Origin: JAAELZ01 sp965237995
GTDB lineage: Bacteria; Pseudomonadota; Gammaproteobacteria; Arenicellales; Poriferihabitantaceae
DNA length: 64,000 nucleotides
Direction: 5' to 3'
Assembly (NCBI GenBank): GCA_965237995.1
Contig: CBDEGO010000003.1
Location: 744,001 to 808,000 of the forward strand
Shown: positions 52,986 to 60,940 of the stretch, in pieces
Position numbering within the stretch: position 1 is the stretch's first letter
Layout: each line of letters opens with the position of its first letter
Notes under the pieces: generated by a model
Database searches by the model: none
Seen by the model: the letters and a program-made list of their open reading frames with translations, nothing else
What the model was told of the DNA's origin: nothing
Made by a program: the position numbers and the translations under genes

Positions 52986-53213
52986 ATGAGTAAACAAACC
53001 GCCGTAAGGTTACCTGATGATCTCAGTAATCGTCTCGTTAACCTCTCAAAGCAAACGGGTCGACCCGTTGCGTATTACATGCGTGAAGCGATTGCTACGC
53101 ATATGGACGACCTTGAAGATGTCTATGCTGCTGAGCATGCCTTAGAGCGATTACGCAAAGGTGAAGACCAAGTGATTAGCTCTGAGGCTTTCTGGAATGG
53201 CTTGGACGATTAA
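52986..53213 (+). CDS. Ribbon-helix-helix antitoxin (RelB/ParD type)
   Basis: A 75-residue protein with an N-terminal ribbon-helix-helix motif (T-A-V-R-L-P-D-D-L-S-N-R-L-V-N-L-S) and a C-terminal helical, acidic part that would bind the toxin. A ribosome site AGAGG lies upstream. It overlaps the RelE-like gene by 17 bases, the usual coupled arrangement. Confidence 0.87.
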   Translation: MSKQTAVRLPDDLSNRLVNLSKQTGRPVAYYMREAIATHMDDLEDVYAAEHALERLRKGEDQVISSEAFWNGLDD

Positions 53214-53463
53214 CTATCTTAAAAGTGTTCGCAAAAAAACTAACAAGATTTCTCCTGTCGATAGGCAACGTATTAGAAAATTTTTAGAGGAGCATTTGGC
53301 CAACCTCGACAACCCTCGCAGCATCGGCAAACGCCTTGTTGGTAAAGAAGAAATTTGGCGTTACCGTATTGGCAATTATAGAATTTTATGTGAGATTCAA
53401 GACTTAGAAATCACCATTCTAGTAATTGATATGGGACATAGATCGAAAATATATCGGCAATAG
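53197..53463 (+). CDS. RelE/ParE-family toxin
   Basis: An 88-residue RelE-fold protein: L-K-S-V-R-K-K-T-N-K-I at the start, N-L-D-N-P-R-S-I-G-K-R-L in the middle, then E-I-W-R-Y-R-I-G-N-Y-R-I-L-C-E-I and the final G-H-R-S-K-I-Y. These are typical of RelE mRNA interferases. With the upstream antitoxin it forms a type II module placed between accessory DNA and the rhodopsin-DMFase operon. Confidence 0.88.
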   Translation: MAWTINYLKSVRKKTNKISPVDRQRIRKFLEEHLANLDNPRSIGKRLVGKEEIWRYRIGNYRILCEIQDLEITILVIDMGHRSKIYRQ

Positions 53464-53525
53464 GAAAAATTACTCATGGAAAAATCAATTGCCTTTTTAC
53501 ACCGTCTGGGCAAACGCTTCTTACT

Positions 53526-53936
53526 CTAACTATACAACTCCAAAATATCAGCAACACGCTTCAAAAAAATAGCATGCTCACTCGCCTCTTCTGAAGAATA
53601 AGACTCCTCCAATATCTTCACCGGCACCCCACGCGTACCAGAACAAACCCCAATACGGTAATCTTCATGCAACCTTCTACAAACCGTAATGTACTTCCCC
53701 GCCATACCTTGTCGGCGTAATTTATCTAACACCGTAATCAAATCCTTACTATGCTCAATCGGCGGCTGGCCGTTTTTGGGTGGCCCTGCTACCGGGTTGG
53801 CGCGGTGTTCATTGATTAATCGAGTTCTGGTTTCTTCGTCTCTTAACAGCGGCAGCACGTAAGTTCGGGTGATGTAGTCGTCCGTTACGGCGCGACCTTG
53901 GTCGGTTTGTACGCCTGTGGGTTTGTTATTCATCAT
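53526..53936 (-). CDS. N,N-dimethylformamidase small-subunit-like protein A
   Basis: A 136-residue protein resembling the DMFase alpha (small) subunit. The shared pattern is E-H-R-A-N-P, then H-S-K-D-L-I-T-V-L-D-K-L-R, G-K-Y-I-T-V-C, Y-R-I-G-V-C-S-G-T-R-G and S-S-E-E-A-S-E-H-A-I-F-L-K-R-V. In Paracoccus the alpha subunit binds the large subunit and helps hexamer formation. It is the last gene of the array, 47 bases after a second small-subunit-like gene. Both begin M-M-N-N, suggesting tandem duplication. Confidence 0.7.
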   Translation of the reverse strand: MMNNKPTGVQTDQGRAVTDDYITRTYVLPLLRDEETRTRLINEHRANPVAGPPKNGQPPIEHSKDLITVLDKLRRQGMAGKYITVCRRLHEDYRIGVCSGTRGVPVKILEESYSSEEASEHAIFLKRVADILELYS

Positions 53937-53983
53937 AGTTTATTGCCTCGATATTTCTCGGGTTTCACCTGTGGTGTTTAGCG

Positions 53984-54355
53984 TTAAGTACAACGACAAG
54001 GGGCTGATTCACCGCGCTCTTCTTTCATTCTCAGCGCTTCTTGTTGCGCTAATTCTGGCGAAGAAAACACCTTGTCTTCAAACAACAACATCGGCTTAAT
54101 TCTGTCGGCGTTTAACTGCCCTACGCACCACTTCTTGCCTTCCTCTGTGCACACCACCATATACGCGCCGGCTATCGGCCCGTAATGGCGGTTGTTTAAT
54201 ACAAACAAGCACTCGGCTAAGTCGTTGAGCTTGTCTGGGTCTAATTCGCCCATGGCGGCCAGCTCTAGATCATTCGGAGGCGTCATTGACGCGCCTATCA
54301 TCTCTTTGCCTTCGGGGCGCTCCATCATATTGTCGGGATGGTAATTGTTCATCAT
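53984..54355 (-). CDS. N,N-dimethylformamidase small-subunit-like protein B
   Basis: A 123-residue protein with the same body plan as its neighbour: D-K-L-N-D-L-A-E-C-L-F-V-L-N, I-A-G-A-Y-M-V-V-C, W-C-V-G-Q-L and S-S-P-E-L-A-Q-Q-E-A-L. It begins M-M-N-N like protein A and ends in P-C-R-C-T, an unusual paired-cysteine tail. Placed 29 bases after the large subunit, so it is the better candidate for the genuine partner by position. Similarity between A and B is visible but moderate. Confidence 0.6.
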   Translation of the reverse strand: MMNNYHPDNMMERPEGKEMIGASMTPPNDLELAAMGELDPDKLNDLAECLFVLNNRHYGPIAGAYMVVCTEEGKKWCVGQLNADRIKPMLLFEDKVFSSPELAQQEALRMKEERGESAPCRCT

Positions 54356-54384
54356 TTGTATCCTCTTTATTATGTGGTTATCTA

Positions 54385-56742
54385 CTAAGGAAGCGGCCCG
54401 TCTTTTAGAAAGCCGTTTAGGGTGTTTTCTAAAATGGTAGAGCAGTTATTGTCGTAGTTATTATGCGAAAGACTACCGCACCACGATAAGGAACCCGGTG
54501 CAAACAGCGCGCCGTCATTCGGCGTTTTGTAATAGATCATGTCGGCCCGTACTTGCGGGTTTTCGGTGCCACCGCCGTGATAACCGCGCACTGAGAAGTG
54601 GATTTCTTCGTTCACTTGCAACATCATATTGGTGTGCCCTTCTGAAGCGGCCAATAAAAACGCATTGTGCGGTGTGCCGAACTCTAGGTCGTAGCGATCT
54701 AGCTCCAAACCTGCTGCGCCGCCGCCGACCAAGCCGAAATCACCAATGACTTCGCCTTCACCCACACCTTCAAAAATCCACGATGTTTCTGGGCGCTTGC
54801 TGTCATCTAAGCGGCGATAGTATGATGACACGTCAAAACCATAAGCGGTGAAGGTTAAGCCGCACAACTTGCTGGGAATTCGCCCTCTGGCGCGCCACAT
54901 GCCGCCGAACTTGCCGTCGAAGGCATTGTGGTATTCGCCTGGGTTGGCTGTCCATGCCCGTGTGCCCGCTTCGCCTTTTCTCACTTCGGTGATGTTGGGG
55001 TTGTCGGGATGGTATTCGCTTATCCAGTAGAAACCATTGGCGCCTAAGTAGGTCCAGCGCCCGCCTTCTAATTGATAAGAGTCGTAAGCTTCGTGCATTT
55101 TTTCAGAAATGTATTCTGGATGGCTGCCCGTTAGCACGGTTTTATAGCGATTGAGCAAACCCACGCCTTCGCGGTGCAAGTCTTCGTCTGTGTGTACGTC
55201 AAAATCGAAGCCTTTTTCTTCTAGCCAGTCTGTTAGATGCAGATCACCATTGAGTTGCCATAAAGAAGGCGACAGCCAGTGACGGTATTTAGGCCGCATA
55301 TTTAAGATGGGGCGCAATCTTGAGGAGTAACAAACGCCGCTGCCATCGGAATGCGTTGAATAGGTGGATAAACCATACTCTCGATGTTCGTTAAGGTACA
55401 AGTCTGACGGCGTCATAACCGGCACTTTACCTGCTAATAACTGCGCCACCACCGAGTTGGTGCCGAGGTTATCGTTTGAATACGCCATGTAACTATTGGT
55501 TGGCATAATAAACGCAATTTTTGAGGTAGACGTGCCCAAGGGCGGGCGCACCACGAAGGGAATGTAATCTTCGGTGTCGGCTGAATCGTCACCGCCGATG
55601 CGCAAACGCAATGCATACACCCCGCTTTTGGTACCTTCGGGAATATCGAGTTCGATATCAACATCCCAACGGGCGTCATCGATGTCATCGTCGTGAAAAT
55701 GAATCGCGCCGTATTCTTCAGGTTTATGGTGGTAGGTGATTTCATCGCCTGTCCAATTAAAGCCTGTCATGCCGCGCACGGGCATATTGATGATATGGCC
55801 GTTTAATACATTGGGCGAAGTATCGATAATGTAAGTGGTGGCGACATTGGTGGTGATGTTATTGTGGAAGTCCCATGCGCCTACTACGTCGTTACGTAAA
55901 TCCGCTTGGCAACCTTGGAAGCCTCTAGCCAAAGCTTCGATCTCGGCTTTGCTGAGCGCGCGTCTGCATAGACGTGGGCGGTCAATCTTGCCGTTGTACA
56001 CATTGGTTTGTTCGGGTAATTCTACCGGCGATAAGGCTTCGCGGTAGTGCGCGCCGAAGATGGTTCTGCCAGTGCGTTCTTCTAGTGTAGTTGCCGCCAT
56101 CAGTAGCGGCGCGTCGTTCAGACCAGGGCACATGCTATTGGTGGCTTCGACTAGCGCGGTGGTTTCATCGGCGGGGTGTAACATTGACATGCCCAAACCG
56201 CCATTGGTTCTGCTTACTACCGGTTCTTGATATAAGGTGACGCGGCCAGTGTGCTCATCAAAGGTGGCGGCTACTAAATACCAAACCTTTCTCATTAGCT
56301 TTTTACCACTGGATAGGTTCATAACCAAACCGTTGCCATCGCCAATTTCTAGCGATAAGCAGCTATCGTCATCGACAAACAAGCCATAGCCTGATTTATT
56401 CGATTCAACCCACTTGGTGATAATGCCTTGTCGGCCTTTTTCTGGAGTGGTGGGGAAGATGTAAGCTTGAATGGTGAAGCTTTTAACATTTAAGCGCTCG
56501 TCCTGCGGCACGATGACATAAGAGCCGCCGTGAATGCGCTGGTTACGCCCGGTGTAGGTGCCGTTGCACTTGAAGGCTAACTCTTCTTCTTTGTAACCTG
56601 GGCCATCTGGGTTGGTGTCACCATGTATCAAGCGCACAGCGTGTGCGTCATACGATTCGTTATGCTCGGAGTTAATATAAAATTGTATATTGTCCCCCGG
56701 GCAAACAGAATATTTGTCGCTATACCCTGTGATTCTTAACAT
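54385..56742 (-). CDS. N,N-dimethylformamidase large-subunit-like protein
   Basis: A 785-residue protein of the DMFase beta-subunit family, which hydrolyses N-substituted formamides. It opens with a beta-sandwich (I-T-G-Y-S-D-K-Y-S-V-x-P-G-D-N-I-Q-F-Y), then a LamG-like domain (about 88-290: F-T-I-Q-A-Y-I-F-P-T), and the catalytic amidohydrolase/glutamine-amidotransferase-like part with I-A-F-I-M-P-T-N-S-Y-M-A-Y-S near 405-420. In the Paracoccus enzyme two Tyr and one Glu bind a single iron; candidate Tyr residues are present but I cannot assign them without alignment. No signal peptide, so cytoplasmic. Fed by the upstream Na+/solute symporter by position. Confidence 0.85.
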   Translation of the reverse strand: MLRITGYSDKYSVCPGDNIQFYINSEHNESYDAHAVRLIHGDTNPDGPGYKEEELAFKCNGTYTGRNQRIHGGSYVIVPQDERLNVKSFTIQAYIFPTTPEKGRQGIITKWVESNKSGYGLFVDDDSCLSLEIGDGNGLVMNLSSGKKLMRKVWYLVAATFDEHTGRVTLYQEPVVSRTNGGLGMSMLHPADETTALVEATNSMCPGLNDAPLLMAATTLEERTGRTIFGAHYREALSPVELPEQTNVYNGKIDRPRLCRRALSKAEIEALARGFQGCQADLRNDVVGAWDFHNNITTNVATTYIIDTSPNVLNGHIINMPVRGMTGFNWTGDEITYHHKPEEYGAIHFHDDDIDDARWDVDIELDIPEGTKSGVYALRLRIGGDDSADTEDYIPFVVRPPLGTSTSKIAFIMPTNSYMAYSNDNLGTNSVVAQLLAGKVPVMTPSDLYLNEHREYGLSTYSTHSDGSGVCYSSRLRPILNMRPKYRHWLSPSLWQLNGDLHLTDWLEEKGFDFDVHTDEDLHREGVGLLNRYKTVLTGSHPEYISEKMHEAYDSYQLEGGRWTYLGANGFYWISEYHPDNPNITEVRKGEAGTRAWTANPGEYHNAFDGKFGGMWRARGRIPSKLCGLTFTAYGFDVSSYYRRLDDSKRPETSWIFEGVGEGEVIGDFGLVGGGAAGLELDRYDLEFGTPHNAFLLAASEGHTNMMLQVNEEIHFSVRGYHGGGTENPQVRADMIYYKTPNDGALFAPGSLSWCGSLSHNNYDNNCSTILENTLNGFLKDGPLP

Positions 56743-56784
56743 AGTTTATTCCTCAGTAAATCTTTTGGATTGATCTTATTAAAT

Positions 56785-58722
56785 TTATTGGGAGCCGCTA
56801 CCGACTCGATCTATTTGTTTGTCGGGCGCTGTCGACATTTCTAATTTGTAGGCGAGATACCAGATCATACCGACGCCCAGTGCCCACCATATTATTTGCC
56901 ACGCCCATAGCGATGGCATGCCGAAATTCCAGGCTTCGTAGCCTGCGTTTGGATGACCGAACAGCACGTTGCCAATAACCGCACCTGGGCCTATGGCAAA
57001 AAACATCCAAACCAACACGATGACCCCACCGACTGGTTTGGACCAACTGCGCCGCACCTTAAGTGGGCTGTACTCTCGGAAGAAAGCGTGAAAATTATTG
57101 CGGTGTTCACGTTGTGCATCGTTGCCCGTCATCGCCGATACCAACAGGCAGATAATGATGTTAAAGAACATGCCCCAAGCGGCTGAGTGAATGGTCCACG
57201 GCCAGCGGCCCCAAGGCAGCGAGTCGGCGGCCAGTCTTTGGCCTAATGGCTCCGTCATGACCACCGCAATTAAGCCTGCGATTAAACCTAGCGTAGCCGC
57301 TTGCCGCGTTATCCACGGAAGCCAGGTAACGGCCAGTAAGGAAGGCCACAGCTGAAAAGCGAACGATAAAGCCAAGCCGCCTAGTAACAGCGTGGCATCC
57401 ATTGAATAAGTGGCTAATAGCATAGAGGCCAAGAACACCAAACCGGTGCATAGCCGCCCTACTCTTTTTTGTTTGTCGTTATTGGCGTCAGGCTCGATAT
57501 AGCGCTTATGCACGTCTCTGGCGAGTATGCCGCCGGTGGTAGACATAAACGCCCCTGCGGTAGCTTGCAAGGCGGCGATCACGCACACCGCAAACACCCC
57601 AATTAACCAAGGCTGGTCTTGCGCTATGAGTTTGATGAAATGAGGCACCAGCGCATTGCCCTCATGGCTTGCTAAGTTGGGTAACAGCTGCGAAGAGGCC
57701 AACCCTGCGTCACTCACTTCAGCGTTCGCACCGAGGAGAACAGCGCTAATACCAATGATGGTGGCGAATAACACCATGATAAAACCAATACAAAACGCAG
57801 CGCCCCAAACTTGATGGATCGCAAAGCCGCGTGGGTTTTCACTAGAAAAACTCCACACTGAAAGCGCCGGAGAAGCTTGAATGCCCATCACCGACATCAT
57901 GAATGTGAGCACCATAATGGCGGTCCAAGGGCCGCCGTCTGGGGCTTCTATGCCCAAGCCTGCACTCCATTGGATAACGCCAGGAAGTGCAAAATAACCG
58001 GGGAAATCGCCACCGCCTGACCCTCTGGTAGTACCCCATAAGCCTGTGGCATTTTGGGCAACGGTTGCGAGGCCCTTATTCATGGCGTCGAAACCACCAA
58101 CCAGCTCTAAAGCATAAGAACCCAGCACAATAATGCCGAAGGCGAACAGCACAAATTGCACCACCGCAATTTTGGCAATGGCTTGCATGCCACCCGTGAC
58201 AGCATAGAGCAATACAAAGCCCGATAACACCCACATGGCGACATCACGAGATACCGCGCCATTAGTTAGCTCGCTGATCAAAAAGCCGCTAGCACCGAAT
58301 AAGATGGCCACAAACGGGATGCCGAACAACAAGGCAATACCGATAGAAATAATACTAAGGAGATTGCCACCAAAGTAATCAGAAAACATCTCGCCTGATG
58401 TCATATATCCGTAGCGTTTGCCGAGCATCCATTGGCGTTTTAATAACACCACACCTGCTAGCGCAACGGCAATGCCATAGAACGATAAACTGGCTGCTTG
58501 AAAGCCATCACGAAACACCAAACTGGGTTGGCCCATAATAGACCAACCGGTCAAGGTAACGGCGGTAACCGAAATGGAGAACACCCAAGGGGAAAGACGG
58601 CGACCTGCTAGGAAATAATCGCTAGCGGTGTCTGCTCTGCGAAGTGCCCGTATGCCCCAGAAGAAGCAATAAGCCCAGTACAGCAGCATAATGATTAACA
58701 ACCACGTTAAGCTATCTTGCAT
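56785..58722 (-). CDS. Sodium:solute symporter (SSS family)
   Basis: Start taken at the ATG ending at 58722 (645 residues); an upstream TTG eight codons earlier is less likely. It has about 13-14 membrane helices and the SSS signatures Y-F-L-A-G-R-R-L-S-P-W-V-F, T-G-W-S-I-M-G and Y-A-V-T-G-G-M-Q-A-I-A-K. The family imports organic solutes with sodium. Position, 42 bases before the DMFase-like gene, suggests that it imports the amide substrate or a related compound. Na+ coupling may matter because a rhodopsin-family gene heads the same array. Confidence 0.88.
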   Translation of the reverse strand: MQDSLTWLLIIMLLYWAYCFFWGIRALRRADTASDYFLAGRRLSPWVFSISVTAVTLTGWSIMGQPSLVFRDGFQAASLSFYGIAVALAGVVLLKRQWMLGKRYGYMTSGEMFSDYFGGNLLSIISIGIALLFGIPFVAILFGASGFLISELTNGAVSRDVAMWVLSGFVLLYAVTGGMQAIAKIAVVQFVLFAFGIIVLGSYALELVGGFDAMNKGLATVAQNATGLWGTTRGSGGGDFPGYFALPGVIQWSAGLGIEAPDGGPWTAIMVLTFMMSVMGIQASPALSVWSFSSENPRGFAIHQVWGAAFCIGFIMVLFATIIGISAVLLGANAEVSDAGLASSQLLPNLASHEGNALVPHFIKLIAQDQPWLIGVFAVCVIAALQATAGAFMSTTGGILARDVHKRYIEPDANNDKQKRVGRLCTGLVFLASMLLATYSMDATLLLGGLALSFAFQLWPSLLAVTWLPWITRQAATLGLIAGLIAVVMTEPLGQRLAADSLPWGRWPWTIHSAAWGMFFNIIICLLVSAMTGNDAQREHRNNFHAFFREYSPLKVRRSWSKPVGGVIVLVWMFFAIGPGAVIGNVLFGHPNAGYEAWNFGMPSLWAWQIIWWALGVGMIWYLAYKLEMSTAPDKQIDRVGSGSQ

Positions 58723-58770
58723 GCTCGTGGCCGATTTGAACCGCAAATTGGATGACCGCTTTCATTGCGC

Positions 58771-59532
58771 TCACTGAACCTGCTGCGGAGCTTGCGGCAC
58801 TTGCGCCCAAAATTCTGGATCATGCCCGTAAAATATGCGTGCGCCGGCGCGCTGCAGTTTACGCAGCATGAAAAGCGAATTTAGCATTTCACTGCGGCTG
58901 TGTACCAAAGCCGGTAAATGCATATTGGTGAGCGTTTCTTTTAGGTAACAAGCATCGGCCGTTAAGATAACGTCGCCAGAATCTAACCTAACCTTGAGCG
59001 ATTGATGCCCTGGGGTGTGGCCAAAAGTGGGAATCGTGACAATTCTGCCATCGCCGAATACATCGTGCTCACCGTTAACCTGTTGCACTAAATGCCCGTA
59101 GTCATAATCAGCCTTGGAATAACCATTGGCTTTGATGAACTCTGGCGTTTGACCGGCTTCCCATTCTCTTTGTTGGATAATGATCTTGGCATTGGGCACC
59201 AATTCATTGCCACCAGTGTGGTCGAAATGAAGGTGCGAATTCACCAAGTACTCGATCTTGTTTATATCGACATCTAATTGCTCTAGACGGGACTTTATAT
59301 CTTCTCCGGGACGAAATTCAACATGAAACAGATCCGCCATGAAACCAATGCGGCTGCGCGCATCGTGCTGGCACTGCGGGTGCAATCCAGTATCAAACAA
59401 GACTTTGCCGCGAGGATGATCAATTAAATACGCAGGAACCGGAAAGCGTATTTTGCCCGGTTTGCCAGCGAGCATCATCGAGATGTCGGAGGTTAACCAT
59501 CCGCAGGTCATAGCGTATATTTTTACCGCCAT
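58771..59532 (-). CDS. Metallo-beta-lactamase-fold hydrolase, N-acyl homoserine lactonase-like
   Basis: A 253-residue MBL-fold hydrolase. Metal motif H100-L-H102-F-D104-H105, then F-G-H-T-P-G-H near 169-175, D-A in T-A-D-A-C-Y-L and a final G-H-D-P-E-F. This set with an open N-terminus (Y-L-I-D-H-P-R-G-K-V-L-F-D-T-G) is that of AttM/AiiA-type lactonases. Whether it cleaves acyl homoserine lactones or another cyclic ester/amide in this pathway is unknown. Confidence 0.8.
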   Translation of the reverse strand: MAVKIYAMTCGWLTSDISMMLAGKPGKIRFPVPAYLIDHPRGKVLFDTGLHPQCQHDARSRIGFMADLFHVEFRPGEDIKSRLEQLDVDINKIEYLVNSHLHFDHTGGNELVPNAKIIIQQREWEAGQTPEFIKANGYSKADYDYGHLVQQVNGEHDVFGDGRIVTIPTFGHTPGHQSLKVRLDSGDVILTADACYLKETLTNMHLPALVHSRSEMLNSLFMLRKLQRAGARIFYGHDPEFWAQVPQAPQQVQ

Positions 59533-59629
59533 GAATCACCCGACAGTATGAAATTAGTTAGCACTACTAACTGAGAGAACGAGTTCATTCCTAAATGTAT
59601 TCGTATGCCCGTCATTTGAACGTAGGGCA

Positions 59630-60484
59630 TTAGTCTCCGGTTTTTTCTCTAATAATGCGCAGCGCTTCCTTCAGATAGACCCTGAACAAGTCGTAGTTTT
59701 CGCTCATCGGGAAATGGCCGATGTCTTCCATCTCAATATAGACCGCGCCTTTAATTTGGCGTGCGGTATTTTCTGTGGCTTCTGGCGGTGTTAAATAATC
59801 ATAGGTACCCGTCATCATCACTACAGGGCATTTACGGCCTTGTATATTCTTTAGATCATCACGCATATCGTGGTCGACTGAGTAGAAATATAAGTCGCCT
59901 TTGAACGCTTCGGCGCCTTGGGTGTAATAATGCCATGTCAACCAGCGGTCCATATCGGGAGACTGAGGTGCCATTAAATCCCATACGCCACTTCCACAGA
60001 CTTGTGCCGCATTAGCATGAGGGTGTTGCCACCAATCGAGATAGAAACCCGGCGCGTAATCAGCCGCTTCTACGGGGATAACTGCTTTAAATCGATCTGG
60101 TCGACGCAGCGCTAATTGCAAGGCTACGTTACCGCCGAAAGAGGAGCCCATAAATATCGGGTTCTTGAGATCAAGTGCATCACATAATTTGATAATAAAA
60201 TTACAAAAGTGTTCAGCAGTTAGCTTGTATTCTTCTTTCCACCACTCTTGGTTATGCGGTGGGTCTGACTTACCGTGGCGCGGTAAATCGTAGGCGATCA
60301 CATTATAGTGTTTGGTGATTTCTTCATCCTCAAGCAAGCCGCGCCATTGATGATTGTGACAACCCGCGGTGTGTTGACATATGAGCGGTTGCCCGGTGCC
60401 ATTTTGTAAATAAAATACTTTGTACTCTTTACCGTCTACGTCGATGGTGACGTAACGTCCGGTAACGGGGGAATGCTTTACCAT
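59630..60484 (-). CDS. Alpha/beta hydrolase
   Basis: A 284-residue hydrolase with catalytic Ser115 in G-S-S-F-G-G, candidate acid Asp in T-G-T-Y-D-Y-L-T-P and His in I-G-H-F-P-M; an oxyanion-side H-T-A-G-C-H-N-H-Q-W motif is near residue 38. It resembles C-C bond hydrolases or esterases (family assignment not finer). Located between the SCP2-like and lactonase-like genes in the same array. No signal peptide. Confidence 0.82.
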   Translation of the reverse strand: MVKHSPVTGRYVTIDVDGKEYKVFYLQNGTGQPLICQHTAGCHNHQWRGLLEDEEITKHYNVIAYDLPRHGKSDPPHNQEWWKEEYKLTAEHFCNFIIKLCDALDLKNPIFMGSSFGGNVALQLALRRPDRFKAVIPVEAADYAPGFYLDWWQHPHANAAQVCGSGVWDLMAPQSPDMDRWLTWHYYTQGAEAFKGDLYFYSVDHDMRDDLKNIQGRKCPVVMMTGTYDYLTPPEATENTARQIKGAVYIEMEDIGHFPMSENYDLFRVYLKEALRIIREKTGD

Positions 60485-60550
60485 TGTAATACTCCTGCGG
60501 CTGTTGCTAGAGGGGCTGCGTTGTGATTTTTAGTTAAGATTTTCATAGCG

Positions 60551-60940
60551 CTAAACCGGCACGCCGCTTTTGCGCAGCAGCTCAAATTGCACAGTGAAAT
60601 TTCGAAGGTTTTGCATCATGATTAAATGATTACCCTCGATTTTTAAATCTCGTCGAAAGCTCGCTGACCAAATACCGTGATACATAGGCCTGGGGATCGG
60701 TTGCGAGAATTCACGCCAGGTTTGAGCCGACGCTCTTAGCGCAAAATCGTAGGCGTCTAATGGGCCTGGACGGGTATTGATGTGCTTTACCTTGCCATCA
60801 TGCATTTCAATGATAACTTTGCAGTCGGCCATATCAAACATAAAGGTGCAGGTGTAGTACTTGGCCATCGCTCCGATGGTCTCGTCGCTGTTGGTCAAGC
60901 TGGCGTACTTGTCAGCCCAGGCTTTTAATTCTTGTTTCAT
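60551..60940 (-). CDS. Small SCP2-like protein, family uncertain
   Basis: A 129-residue soluble protein with a mixed alpha/beta pattern. F-D-M-A-D-C-K-V-I-I-E-M-H-D-G-K-V and F-R-R-D-L-K-I-E-G-N-H-L-I-M-M-Q-N-L-R remind me of SCP2-type sterol/lipid-carrier folds, but I am not sure. It overlaps the flotillin gene by four bases (ATGA), so the two are translated together. A lipid-carrier role beside flotillin would make sense but is inference. Confidence 0.6.
   Translation of the reverse strand: MKQELKAWADKYASLTNSDETIGAMAKYYTCTFMFDMADCKVIIEMHDGKVKHINTRPGPLDAYDFALRASAQTWREFSQPIPRPMYHGIWSASFRRDLKIEGNHLIMMQNLRNFTVQFELLRKSGVPV

Noticed and set aside
53476..53529. 17-codon plus-strand frame after the RelE gene
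   Set aside because: Too short, no good ribosome site and no recognised motif; probably chance.
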